Source of the DNA: Gammaproteobacteria bacterium
GTDB lineage: Bacteria > Pseudomonadota > Gammaproteobacteria > UBA9339
DNA length: 64,000 nt
Assembly (NCBI GenBank): GCA_023480665.1
Contig: JAMCWR010000003.1
Coordinates: 36,508-100,507, forward strand
Direction: 5' to 3'
The notes under the pieces are model-generated. The model had not been told where the DNA came from. It made no database searches and saw only the letters and a program-made list of their open reading frames with translations. The translations under genes and the position numbers were made by a program. Numbering within the stretch: the first letter of the stretch is position 1; the number at the start of each line of letters is the position of its first letter. This document shows positions 36,122 through 45,445 of the stretch, one piece after another.

Positions 36122-37501
36122 ATGCACAATTTCTTTAAAATTATTATTTGTATATTCATATTTTCCGCAAGCCTTAATTCATCTATTGCCATCGCCACAG
36201 ACCCAGAATCAGGATCGCAACAATTTCAACCGTCTCAACTATCTCAGCAATCTCAGCCATCACAACCATCGCAATCATCACAGCCACAACCATTCACCAA
36301 AGTATATTTCTTTGGCGATAGTTTAACTGATGTTGGCAATAATAGAGACAATCTTTTTGACCAAGCCCCAGTTACAAATAAAATCGAAACCAAAACTGGT
36401 GAATTTCATGACGGCCCAGTTTGGGCAGTACCATTCCTTGAATTTATGCGCGCAGATCACCTACTCGCAGATAACGCGTCATTGAATGTAATTCCTTCGG
36501 CAAAAATTTCAGAGGCAAAAGACACAGACAGCATAGACTTTGCATATAGTGGAGACCCAAGCGGTGGGTATGACGACACTTTCAAAATAACGACCTATCA
36601 TCTGTCGCTTTTTAAAAAACTTGTTCCAAATGCAATTTGCTCCATCTTTAAACCAGGTAACACAATACCAAACACAGTAACAGAAAATGATTATTGCGGT
36701 ATGTATAATCGAGTGCATAATTCTGCGGTAAAACATGACCTCGACAAAGATGCGCTATTTGTGCTTTGGGCTGGTGCAAATGATATTGGGCAATCAATAG
36801 ATTTGGTTATTGCGGTGGCAAGAGACACCTTGAAAGATTTTGACCCTAAAGGCAAGAAAATTCTCGAAGATGCCGCTAACAGGCTTGGCGATCAATTGAG
36901 CGCACATGTTGTCTTGAGCATGCAGGATTTAATGAACAAGGGTGCGCATAATTTTCTCGTAGTGAATCTACCTAAGGTTGGTTACACGCCAGTAGCATAT
37001 TCCTTAGATAATGATTTTGCACTTTTGCACAAGGGCGAACATAACATAATCATCGATATGTTAAATAATGTTGCACTGCACATAAATACCAAACTAAATA
37101 CTGCGTTAACACAGCTAGCAAAAGATCACCCAGAAATTACAATTTATGCTCCAGATTTGAATGTAATGTTTGATGCAATGCGTGCCGGCAAGATTGCAGC
37201 CTTCCCAACAAAAGTTAATGCTAACCCAACACTTGCCTGGGATACAACTTGCTGCAGCAACCAAGAGTTAAAAATGCCAAACTACATTCCAAGTAATTGC
37301 AAACCATCTTGGGGTAAAGCCGAAGTTTGTAATCGCGGCTCAATCGCACTCGCGGATGGCTCTGGATATTACGCGTTTTTTAATTATATTCATCCTTCTA
37401 CTTGCGCACATCGTTACATTGCGCGCCTGCTTGAATTATCATTGCTCAAGCGAGAATTTGACCCGAGTGAAAAGCTTTGCGATCAAGCTTCGCAGCAATA
37501 A
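36122..37501 (+). CDS. GDSL/SGNH lipase-like secreted protein (PlaA/GCAT-like)
   Basis: 459 residues. Signal peptide about 1-25, then a low-complexity PSQ/SQP linker (about 33-56). Block I is FFGDSLTDVGNN with the nucleophile Ser67, and LWAGANDIGQS is block III with the oxyanion Asn. The C-terminal block is FFNYIHPSTCAH near residue 420: the catalytic His is present, but the usual Asp three residues before it is Asn421. The family includes Legionella PlaA, PlaC and PlaD, secreted phospholipases/acyltransferases that act on host lipids. Activity is uncertain given the Asn. Confidence 0.85.
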   Translation: MHNFFKIIICIFIFSASLNSSIAIATDPESGSQQFQPSQLSQQSQPSQPSQSSQPQPFTKVYFFGDSLTDVGNNRDNLFDQAPVTNKIETKTGEFHDGPVWAVPFLEFMRADHLLADNASLNVIPSAKISEAKDTDSIDFAYSGDPSGGYDDTFKITTYHLSLFKKLVPNAICSIFKPGNTIPNTVTENDYCGMYNRVHNSAVKHDLDKDALFVLWAGANDIGQSIDLVIAVARDTLKDFDPKGKKILEDAANRLGDQLSAHVVLSMQDLMNKGAHNFLVVNLPKVGYTPVAYSLDNDFALLHKGEHNIIIDMLNNVALHINTKLNTALTQLAKDHPEITIYAPDLNVMFDAMRAGKIAAFPTKVNANPTLAWDTTCCSNQELKMPNYIPSNCKPSWGKAEVCNRGSIALADGSGYYAFFNYIHPSTCAHRYIARLLELSLLKREFDPSEKLCDQASQQ

Positions 37502-37639
37502 ACTAGATTTAAAAATATTTCTGCAATATCGGTAAATTTTGGTGTAGCATATATAGATATATAGTGCAAAGAAAGTATGTAGCTTACATAATAATATGTA
37601 ACACATAATGCAAAATGCAAATTAATTAATGGAATAATT

Positions 37640-39727
37640 ATGCTGAGCTCAGTAATTTTAATTAGCGCAATAATTTTTCAAACTGCTGCGGCAATATTTG
37701 CCCTGCTGCTTATTCCTGTTACTGGCAAACGCTTTGCTTGGATAATGATCTCCGCTGCTTTAATTCTTATGGATGTGCGAAGAATTATGGCTTTTTTGAT
37801 CCTCAAAATAAAAATACCCACACTAATCACCGCGCTTGTTTATTCTAATGATGCCATAGGGCTGCTACTCTCTATTTTTATGTTAATTGGTGTTTCCGGC
37901 ATTCTAACTATTTTTTCGGACATAAAAAAATCTGGCGAAAACAAAATTCGTACTGTTTTTGATCAAACTTTTGAGTTCATTGGTTTAATGACCACAGATG
38001 GCATTCTCGTTGATGCAAATAAAGCAGCACTAAAATCAGCGGGGGTTGAGGAAAGTGCTGTGATTGGAAAACCTTTTTGGGAAACTCCGTGGTGGACGCA
38101 TTCCAAAATATTACAGGATAAATTGAAAGCCGCAATTAAAGATGCTGCACGTGGTAAATTTATACGTTTTGAAGCAACTCATCCCACAAAAGATGGCGGC
38201 CTCATTACTGTTGATTTTTCACTTAAGCCGGTTTTTGATAGTTTTGGGAAAGTTGTTTTGCTTGTACCTGAAGGGCGAGACATTACCGACCGCAAAACAC
38301 TGTCTATGGAATTGCAACAGCAAAAACTCCTTAATGAAAGCATAATAAACACCATGATTAATGGAGTTATCGCAGTTGAAAATTCAGGCAAAGTTATTCT
38401 GCTGAATAAACGCTTTAATGAAATGTGGCAAATCCCTGTTGAAATTTTAAATACTAACGACGTTAATAAATATATAACTTACGCTCTTAAAAACCTAAAA
38501 CACCCGGGTAAATTTCTTGATGGAATTCGCGAGCTTTATCTGAATAAAGAGAAAAAAAATCGCGATGAAGTTGAATTTAAAGATGGCAAAATATTTGAAC
38601 GTTATTCAACTCCATTAAAAGATATAGATGGCTTATGTTACGGCAGGGTATGGTTTTTCCGTGATATTACTGAGCAAAGAAAGATGGAAGCTGAAATTCA
38701 ACATCGTTTGCTTTTTGAAGAAACTATCGGGCAAATTGCCAAACAACTTTCTGCAATTGACTTTTTTGAAATTGACCATTGGGTGCAGGACTCTCTCAAT
38801 GTGATTGGGGAATTTTTGGGCGCTGATCTTGCTTATATTTACCTATTTTCTGACGACGGTACAATCATGCGTTGTAATTATAAATGGCTTGCAAATAGCA
38901 GCTGCGCAAAACCACCGCAAGAATTCCCAAAAAATTCTTTTTCCCTGCTCAATGTGATTCTAAAAAACAACGGCAGCGTACAGATTCATGATGTTTCAGA
39001 ATTGAACGAAACCTGGGAAAAAGAAAAACAGATTTGGGAAAATGAAAATATTAAATCTATTATTTGTGTTTCTCTAACAATTCAACATAAGCAGATTGGG
39101 TTTGCTTGCTTTGGCTCAAGTTGTAAAAAAATAGCTTGGAGCGGCGCAGAAGTTTCGCTCTTAAAAACAATCGGGGAAATTATTGTTGCAGCCTTGATTA
39201 GAAAAAAGGCTGGCGAAGAACTTGACCATCTTGCAAAATTTGATGCGTTAACGAATCTACCAAACAAGCATACATTTGAAATGATGTTAGATAAAACGCT
39301 GGCGTTTTCTTATCGCCATAATTTACAATTCGCTCTTTTATCATTCGACCTTGATAACTTCAAAGATATTAACGATACCCATGGGCACGACGTTGGAGAT
39401 GAACTACTTACCGAAGTTGGAAATCGTTTATCAGCCTCGGTTCGCGCTGAAGATTTTGTGGCACGCGTAGGTGGCGATGAATTTTTGCTTATTTTAGCGG
39501 GTATTTCAAGTGCTCAAAATGCAAGCGATATTGCAAATAAAATACTGGACAGCTTTAAACAAGAGTTCCAATTGAAAAAGCAATCGCTTGCTATATCGGC
39601 AAGCATTGGAATAGCATGCTTTCCTGATCATGGAAAAAACAAAGAAGAGTTAACAAAAAATGCTGATGTTGCTTTATACAAAGCAAAAAATGCCGGTAGA
39701 AATTGTTATCGAGTTTTTGCGGAATAA
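37640..39727 (+). CDS. membrane sensor diguanylate cyclase with PAS, GAF and GGDEF domains
   Basis: 695 residues. Residues 1-95 hold three membrane helices. Two PAS domains follow (about 108-225, with LMTTDGILVDANKAAL, and about 230-350). A GAF domain lies at about 365-525. The GGDEF domain (about 530-695) has FDLDNFKDINDTHGHDVGDE for substrate binding and the intact GGDEF active site at 611-615. An RxxD inhibitory site (RAED, 602-605) lies five residues before it. It should make cyclic di-GMP and be feedback-controlled. No EAL domain is present. Confidence 0.9.
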   Translation: MLSSVILISAIIFQTAAAIFALLLIPVTGKRFAWIMISAALILMDVRRIMAFLILKIKIPTLITALVYSNDAIGLLLSIFMLIGVSGILTIFSDIKKSGENKIRTVFDQTFEFIGLMTTDGILVDANKAALKSAGVEESAVIGKPFWETPWWTHSKILQDKLKAAIKDAARGKFIRFEATHPTKDGGLITVDFSLKPVFDSFGKVVLLVPEGRDITDRKTLSMELQQQKLLNESIINTMINGVIAVENSGKVILLNKRFNEMWQIPVEILNTNDVNKYITYALKNLKHPGKFLDGIRELYLNKEKKNRDEVEFKDGKIFERYSTPLKDIDGLCYGRVWFFRDITEQRKMEAEIQHRLLFEETIGQIAKQLSAIDFFEIDHWVQDSLNVIGEFLGADLAYIYLFSDDGTIMRCNYKWLANSSCAKPPQEFPKNSFSLLNVILKNNGSVQIHDVSELNETWEKEKQIWENENIKSIICVSLTIQHKQIGFACFGSSCKKIAWSGAEVSLLKTIGEIIVAALIRKKAGEELDHLAKFDALTNLPNKHTFEMMLDKTLAFSYRHNLQFALLSFDLDNFKDINDTHGHDVGDELLTEVGNRLSASVRAEDFVARVGGDEFLLILAGISSAQNASDIANKILDSFKQEFQLKKQSLAISASIGIACFPDHGKNKEELTKNADVALYKAKNAGRNCYRVFAE

Positions 39728-39779
39728 TACAACTGCAAAAAAGTGTTTATGAGCGTAAACTATCAATTTTTTCTTTAAT

Positions 39780-40367
39780 TTAAACAATAAACTCCATCGC
39801 AGCCAACTGAATTTGTTTCATTAGTTCCTTGTTATTAATTGCATCTGCTTCATTTACAAGATTACACCCCCTAATTAACAGCATTTCTTTAATTCCCAAA
39901 AACATTTCAAATAGAGTTTTGTATTTAGGGTAAATATCATCGATTGCTAAAATTTCTTCACCGGATTTTTGTGAGATTATCATAACAAATCTTGTGTTTG
40001 GCTTTAGTCGTGATATAGATTCTTTACCGATTTTTTCTTGGTAATCAGGGACAATATAGCTATATGTTCTGTCAATAAAACCTTTAAGTTGTGCAGTTAC
40101 TTCTCCAAAGTATATAGGTGAAGCTAATACTATGACGTCAGATTCTTTTGCAGTCTCAAGCGTTTCTGCTAAATCATCTTTTAGTACACAGTGGGCGTAG
40201 GATTTTTTGCATGCATCGCACGCCTGACAGCCGCGATAATTTAATTTATTTAACTCAACATATTTTATTTCAGCTCCTTTTTCCTTTAAGATGTCACAGA
40301 ATTTATGTGCCATTGTCGAGCTATTTCCATTGATTCTAGGGCTTCCTAATAAGCATAGTATTTTCAT
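39780..40367 (-). CDS. NAD(P)H-dependent FMN reductase / iron-sulfur flavoprotein-like
   Basis: 195 residues from ATG at 40367 with AAGGTAA upstream. The flavodoxin-like fold starts LCLLGSPRINGNSSTM, the FMN phosphate loop. It continues with GCQACDACKKS, a cysteine cluster like that of iron-sulfur flavoproteins, and SPIYFGEVTAQLKGFIDR as the flavin-ring loop. It likely reduces small electrophiles or quinones. It stands alone. Confidence 0.85.
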   Translation of the reverse strand: MKILCLLGSPRINGNSSTMAHKFCDILKEKGAEIKYVELNKLNYRGCQACDACKKSYAHCVLKDDLAETLETAKESDVIVLASPIYFGEVTAQLKGFIDRTYSYIVPDYQEKIGKESISRLKPNTRFVMIISQKSGEEILAIDDIYPKYKTLFEMFLGIKEMLLIRGCNLVNEADAINNKELMKQIQLAAMEFIV

Positions 40368-40491
40368 TTTTATTACCTTTAATATTAAACAATTTTACAA
40401 ATTTATCACTGCCTTTTAAAAAATTCACCAAAAAAATACTTGATTATTCTGGAAAATCAACTGCAAGGAGAAACATATTTTTTATGTTTCT

Positions 40492-41067
40492 TTATATGGC
40501 ATGTTTTTTTAATTCAGATTCTAAAGTAGTGGCTGTACAGCAACCTTTGAATTTCTCTTTTAATAATTTCATCTCATTGCGAAGGCTGGCTGTATTGTTA
40601 TTATATGTTTGCGGTAAAACTGAATAGTCTATAATACCAAAAGACACGCCACCAGATAAATAAATTGACGTAAGATAGTCATCACTTCTAGAACTTTGTA
40701 ATCGATCGTCCGTTGCCGTTTTAAATTCTTCTTGCCTTGCAATCTCTTGCTCTATCCTTTTAATTTCATTTCTATAAAATGAACTTCCAAGATGCATCTT
40801 ACACATTTTTACTTGTAAAGGCCTTCCAACAAAACTTTTTAACTCCATATGCTCAACAATATAACTCCGAACTTTTGGTTGCCAAACTAAATCCAGGTTG
40901 GCAATTTCAGCGAAGTAACGACAAACCAAAGAAGCATTTGCTAGGTCCCTTATGCTAAGATAGGTTAAAGTGAGAATCAAAGGATCTCTATAAACAGGGG
41001 AAAGAATACATGATTCTCGTGCGGACTTCTGTTTGCGCCGCGGTTTTCGTGAAAAAAAACAAAACAT
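40492..41067 (-). CDS. F-box domain protein, candidate secreted effector
   Basis: 191 residues. Residues about 28-70 match the F-box pattern L-xx-Il-xYLsi-rDL-xxas-lVCryfxxia-x-d-lvW (YLSIRDLANASLVCRYFAEI, then LDLVWQPKV). F-boxes link a substrate adaptor to the eukaryotic SCF ubiquitin ligase through Skp1, and in bacteria they are found almost only in effectors delivered to hosts (Legionella LegU1, AnkB). A coiled-coil-prone segment (EIKRIEQEIARQEEF) follows. It has no signal peptide; the N-terminus is basic. It lies downstream of the biosynthetic cluster on the same strand. Confidence 0.75.
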   Translation of the reverse strand: MFCFFSRKPRRKQKSARESCILSPVYRDPLILTLTYLSIRDLANASLVCRYFAEIANLDLVWQPKVRSYIVEHMELKSFVGRPLQVKMCKMHLGSSFYRNEIKRIEQEIARQEEFKTATDDRLQSSRSDDYLTSIYLSGGVSFGIIDYSVLPQTYNNNTASLRNEMKLLKEKFKGCCTATTLESELKKHAI

Positions 41068-41277
41068 ATTAATCTCTTAATTTAGTTAATTATTTTGTTA
41101 CTTGTGCGGTATTGCTGCCCATTTGGAGTAACATAATCATTGTAATTGAAGATATTTCATTGTCAAACTCGGAGTAATGAAAAAAATAGCATTGTGCCAC
41201 TTCCATCAATCACAAATAATAAGACGTTATACACCTGCCAACCGAAAACATCATACAGAAAAGAGCTTGAGAAACCG

Positions 41278-41466
41278 ATGAGTCAACTTACACTTTTAGA
41301 TGAAGAATCATTCTCCGAAAAGTATTTTACTTTGCATGAAAAATATAAAGAGTTTTTAAAAAAGCTCTGTGTCATCAAAAAACCATGCCAATTTTTTTCA
41401 TTAAGCCATTATTTTCGATTGTTACGTAGAGCTCAGCCCTTAAATACATTTTGGCTGGAGTTATGA
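41278..41466 (+). CDS. possible small hypothetical protein
   Basis: 62 residues from ATG at 41278 (MSQLTLLDEESFSEKY...), with a weak ribosome site. It is basic and helical with no recognised domain. The gap between the F-box gene and the methyltransferase gene otherwise holds nothing. It may be non-coding. Confidence 0.3.
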   Translation: MSQLTLLDEESFSEKYFTLHEKYKEFLKKLCVIKKPCQFFSLSHYFRLLRRAQPLNTFWLEL

Positions 41467-41472
41467 ATAAAA

Positions 41473-42219
41473 TTATGTACAAAATGCGAAACTTTTATGT
41501 CCATCAGGCAACGCTGGAGTTAACTTACATAATGCAGCAATAAAATCATAGCAATAACCCGTGCTTACTGAAGTTTTAATAACATCTAAGCCTTCATTTT
41601 TTAATATTTCCTTTAACTCAATCTCAGACAATAATTCCCGATACCCCAAATTTAATTCTGGATGAATACTAAAAAAAACTCTTGTCAATACACTATCTAA
41701 CGGGACTAATATCAACAGATGTCCATCAGCTTTTAAGAATTTTTTGTGGGAGTAAATGATTTCACTCTTGTTCTGAAAATGTTCAATAAGTCCAAAGCTA
41801 CATACTAAATTAAATTTTTCAGTTATACCAAGTTGGAATATATCTATATTAAGATATTCAATTTTATCAGAATAATATTTTGAGTGGGCAAGAAAACGCT
41901 TGTAAGCTGTTATATTTTTATCAACTAATACCCCGGTTCCATTATATCGATCTACCAACAACCTCGTGAGAAACCCTGTCGCCGCGCCTAATTCCAAAAT
42001 TCTAGGACATTCAAATGCGGTATTATGAAATATCTCATCAACCACTCTACATAAAACTAATGTCATCAGATACTGATTTTCTTGAAAGTTTTTTCTTATA
42101 TCATGTAAAATTTCATCTTTATCAACATTAGTAAATGCATCTTTTACGTCTTTCGAACTAAAAAAAGTATCCCAATCAAAATCAACATTGTTACCGTTAT
42201 ACTTTTTTGTAATGTACAT
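41473..42219 (-). CDS. class I SAM-dependent methyltransferase, last gene of biosynthetic cluster
   Basis: 248 residues from ATG at 42219, with TTGGGAA about six bases upstream. Motif I is ILELGAATGFLTRLL near residue 80, followed by GVLVDKN, CSFGLIEHFQN and HLLILVPL, the usual Rossmann order. It lies 49 bases after the UvrA2-like gene in the cluster's direction, so it may be an O- or N-methyl tailoring enzyme. It could also be unrelated to the cluster. Confidence 0.8.
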   Translation of the reverse strand: MYITKKYNGNNVDFDWDTFFSSKDVKDAFTNVDKDEILHDIRKNFQENQYLMTLVLCRVVDEIFHNTAFECPRILELGAATGFLTRLLVDRYNGTGVLVDKNITAYKRFLAHSKYYSDKIEYLNIDIFQLGITEKFNLVCSFGLIEHFQNKSEIIYSHKKFLKADGHLLILVPLDSVLTRVFFSIHPELNLGYRELLSEIELKEILKNEGLDVIKTSVSTGYCYDFIAALCKLTPALPDGHKSFAFCT

Positions 42220-42268
42220 GGTATTTCCCAAAAAATATTAACATAGGCCTTCAACAAACATATCAAGC

Positions 42269-45200
42269 TTAATTTTTTTTATCCCCACTAGAGCTGAGTG
42301 ACATAGTTATTTCTTGATCATCATTTTTTGCAGATTCATCGGACTTCGCGCCTGGTCTAAGTCGTTTGGATGGCCGCTCATTCTCTAATCTTTGCGGCAT
42401 TGGTGTCGAAAAAAAACTTTGGCCATTATTTGAGATTGCTGAACTAGCGCCAGATTGGCTTAAGCTACTTAAGCCGGACGAAGCGCTTAAGCTAGCCGAA
42501 GCAGAGCTATGTGAGATTAAAGTACTTAAGCTAGGCGAAACACTTAAACTAGCCAAACTAGAGTTGGAAGGGGTTAGGCTGGAATTAGCCAAGCTAAAGC
42601 TGGATGGAGCTACGCTAGGTAAACTAGAATTAAATATGGAACCAAAAGAGGCTGAAGCTCTAGATATTTTCTGTTCTTTCTGTTCTTTCTGTTCCTTCTG
42701 TTCTTTCTGTTCTTTCTCCTCACGAAACATTCTTCTTAAGCATTCGCCTGTCATTGAGTGTGTATCTGCGGCAAGTTGTTCCGGAGTACCTGTAGCAACA
42801 ATCCTGCCACCTAAAGATCCACCCCCTGGACCAAAATCAATAATTCTATCTGCCATACGAATTACATCTAAATTATGTTCAATCACTACCACAGTATTTC
42901 CACTGTCAACTAATCTAAATAGTATTTCTATCAACTTTTTCACTTCGCTCCTATGCAATCCAGTAGTTGGCTCATCCAGCATATACAAGGTATGGCCGCT
43001 ACTGCTCTTTGCCAATTCTTTTGAGAGCTTAATCCTCTGTATCTCACCACCCGACAGTGTAGCAGTAGACTGCCCTAACTTTAAATAATCCAAACCAACT
43101 TCAGACATAACGCTCAAACGTTTATGAATATTTTTTTCTGTTGAGAATAATACAAGAGCCTCGCTAACTGTCATATTTAATACTTCTGCAACATTGTTTC
43201 CTTTGTATTTAATGCTTAATATACTATCACTGAATCGCATTCCATTGCATACAGGGCATACTATTTCAATATCTTCCAAAAAACGCATATCCACACTCAA
43301 TATCCCTTCCCCAGAACATCTTTCACATTTTTCTTCAGAGGTATTAAAAGAAAAATGATCCGCCGTTTTCTTTTGCTCCTTTGCATCAGGCAAAGAAGCA
43401 AACAAAGCCCTGATCAAGTCAAATAATCCTGAATATGTTGCAACATTGGAGCGTGTTGTTTTTGTTTTTCCCACAGGTAACTGATCAATAGTAATAACTC
43501 GCTTAATATCATGCCAACCTTTTATTGCTTTATGCTCGCCTGGAATTGTGCTGGCCTTATGAAGGTGTTTTCTGGCGGCTTTATCTAAAATGCCAAATAA
43601 TAATGTTGATTTTCCGGAACCAGACGCACCCGATAACACCACAAATCTTTTTAGCGGAATATTGACATCAATGTTTTGAAGATTGTGCGCTTTGGCGCCA
43701 CAAATAGTCAGATTTTCTGCTTTACTAGAAGCATGAGAAGAACGCTTAAAATCTCCCAGACCTCCGATCATGTAACGCCCTGTGAGGGATTGTGGGCACG
43801 CCATTATTTCAGCAGGAGTCCCTGAAGCTACAATTTCGCCACCAGCTCTCCCACCCCCAGGACCAACATCAATGATATAATCAGCGCTTTTAATCACTTC
43901 CATATCATGCTCTATAACTAAAACGGTGTTGCCTAAATCTCTTAGCCGCGTCAATGTCTTCAACAATTTTTCTGTATCTTTTTGGTGAAGCCCTTTTGTT
44001 GGCTCATCTAAAATATATAAAACACCAGAAAGGCCGCTCCTTAGGATATTAGCCAATCTAAGTCTTTGTGATTCTCCTAAAGACAGCGAAGGACAAGTGC
44101 GGTCTAAACTTAAATAACCCAACCCCACAGCAGCTAATCCTTCAGTGCGTTCTTTTAACGTGTCAAATACAACTTCAACTACAGACAACTCTTCAGCTGG
44201 AATAGTTTGTGGTAATGCGACTACCCATTTAATAAAGTCATCCAAAGTACTATGTGATACCTCAACAATACTTTTATCAGATACCGTAGTTTCTCTTCCT
44301 ACTTTTCCCAAAAGCATCCCCTTACACTCAGTGCATTTTTCATGAGTAATGTACTGTTCGAAAGGTTTTGTAGTTTTATCAGCATGATCCTTATACCTTC
44401 TTATTACAAGCGGAACGACCCCTTCGTATAGCCCTTCTTTTACTTTTTTTGGTTTTTTAACCTTTTTATACTTTTCTTTAAATGCTGCGCCAGTTATCCC
44501 ATAAAGCAAAAAATCCTTTTGTTCCTGAGGTAGCCTGCTTATGGGTAAATCAGGATTAAAATCAAAACGGTAATGTTTGCTAGCAGCGATTATTGATTCT
44601 AAATAATACTTAGCAAGGCTCTCAGTCCAAAAATCAATTCCACCATTTGCAATCTTTTTATCCTCATGAACTAAACTCGAAAGATCTACAGAAATAACTT
44701 CACCAGTTCCTTTGCATTCAGAACACGCGCCAATTAATGTATTAGGTGAAAAATGAGCTGGCGTCAAACTTTCTATCTTGTGCTCGCATTCAGGACAGGT
44801 AAAATATGTGCGCTTATTATTTTTACTTTCTGGTGATACCGATTCACCATCATCCAAATTCTGAACTTCCACTTTTTCTTTTTCATCAAGCGGGCGTTTA
44901 AAAATTTCTCCGCAATTTGGGCAAGGCTGACGCCCAATAATTGAATACAGAAGTTTTAAACATGAAAGAATTCCAGTTTTAGTGCCTACAGTTGAGCGTG
45001 GATTGAAATCTGCTAACCGTTGTGGTATAGCAATAGATGGCGATAATCCTGTTATAGAAGCAACTTTGGGCTTCATTATGTGATCTGTAGTCATCCCATA
45101 TGAATCTAAAAATTGACGCAGACATTCGGCATGCAATACTTGCATCGCTATTGATGACTTACCAGAACCAGATGGGCCAGTCAAAACAACCAGATTACAC

Positions 45201-45340
45201 TTGGGAACAGCAAAACAAACATTTTTTAGATTATGTTCTGCTGCCCTATGCACAACAATCGTTTTTGCTTCGTCATGCCTGTGCAAAAGTCCTACCCTAC
45301 ATTTACAGGCTTCTTTTTTACCTTCTTCGCGCGGTACCAT
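42269..45340 (-). CDS. UvrA2-like ABC protein lacking UvrB-binding region; candidate self-resistance
   Basis: 1023 residues from ATG at 45340, seven bases after AGGAG; upstream in-frame ATGs sit poorly. Two ABC domains: Walker A GPSGSGKSS (55-63) and GASGSGKST (about 570), with signatures LSLGESQRL and LSGGEIQRI. Zinc-finger cysteines are present (PCPNCG, TCPECEH, ACSECKG, KCERCSGEG, VCPVCNG). The about 100-residue segment that binds UvrB in E. coli UvrA is missing: after LYSIIGRQPCPNCG the sequence goes straight to the second zinc region. This matches UvrA2/DrrC-type proteins of drug producers. The last about 150 residues are an odd tail with EQK repeats, a Ser-rich stretch and RPSKRLRPG. 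Confidence 0.88.
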   Translation of the reverse strand: MVPREEGKKEACKCRVGLLHRHDEAKTIVVHRAAEHNLKNVCFAVPKCNLVVLTGPSGSGKSSIAMQVLHAECLRQFLDSYGMTTDHIMKPKVASITGLSPSIAIPQRLADFNPRSTVGTKTGILSCLKLLYSIIGRQPCPNCGEIFKRPLDEKEKVEVQNLDDGESVSPESKNNKRTYFTCPECEHKIESLTPAHFSPNTLIGACSECKGTGEVISVDLSSLVHEDKKIANGGIDFWTESLAKYYLESIIAASKHYRFDFNPDLPISRLPQEQKDFLLYGITGAAFKEKYKKVKKPKKVKEGLYEGVVPLVIRRYKDHADKTTKPFEQYITHEKCTECKGMLLGKVGRETTVSDKSIVEVSHSTLDDFIKWVVALPQTIPAEELSVVEVVFDTLKERTEGLAAVGLGYLSLDRTCPSLSLGESQRLRLANILRSGLSGVLYILDEPTKGLHQKDTEKLLKTLTRLRDLGNTVLVIEHDMEVIKSADYIIDVGPGGGRAGGEIVASGTPAEIMACPQSLTGRYMIGGLGDFKRSSHASSKAENLTICGAKAHNLQNIDVNIPLKRFVVLSGASGSGKSTLLFGILDKAARKHLHKASTIPGEHKAIKGWHDIKRVITIDQLPVGKTKTTRSNVATYSGLFDLIRALFASLPDAKEQKKTADHFSFNTSEEKCERCSGEGILSVDMRFLEDIEIVCPVCNGMRFSDSILSIKYKGNNVAEVLNMTVSEALVLFSTEKNIHKRLSVMSEVGLDYLKLGQSTATLSGGEIQRIKLSKELAKSSSGHTLYMLDEPTTGLHRSEVKKLIEILFRLVDSGNTVVVIEHNLDVIRMADRIIDFGPGGGSLGGRIVATGTPEQLAADTHSMTGECLRRMFREEKEQKEQKEQKEQKEQKISRASASFGSIFNSSLPSVAPSSFSLANSSLTPSNSSLASLSVSPSLSTLISHSSASASLSASSGLSSLSQSGASSAISNNGQSFFSTPMPQRLENERPSKRLRPGAKSDESAKNDDQEITMSLSSSGDKKN
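42667..42720. repeat. 9-bp tandem repeat encoding Glu-Gln-Lys units
   Basis: About five tandem copies of a nine-base unit (TTCTGTTCT on the plus strand) encode repeated EQK in the UvrA2-like tail. Copy number changes would keep the frame. Confidence 0.75.
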
Positions 45341-45445
45341 GAGCATACTCCTTTTTTGAATTGTACGTTTTTGTTCAAATATTAATTTTGCAAAAAAACG
45401 ACCACCTACCATCATGTTTCACCAAGCATAAAGTTTCCTGCAAAC

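Noticed and set aside
42366..43088. 240-codon plus-strand frame opposite the UvrA2-like gene
   Set aside because: It mirrors the Ser-rich, low-complexity tail and the second ABC domain; the product has repetitive Leu/Lys/Glu runs and no ribosome site.
42269..45340. Housekeeping excinuclease UvrA
   Set aside because: The UvrB-binding region is missing, and the gene sits in a biosynthetic operon.
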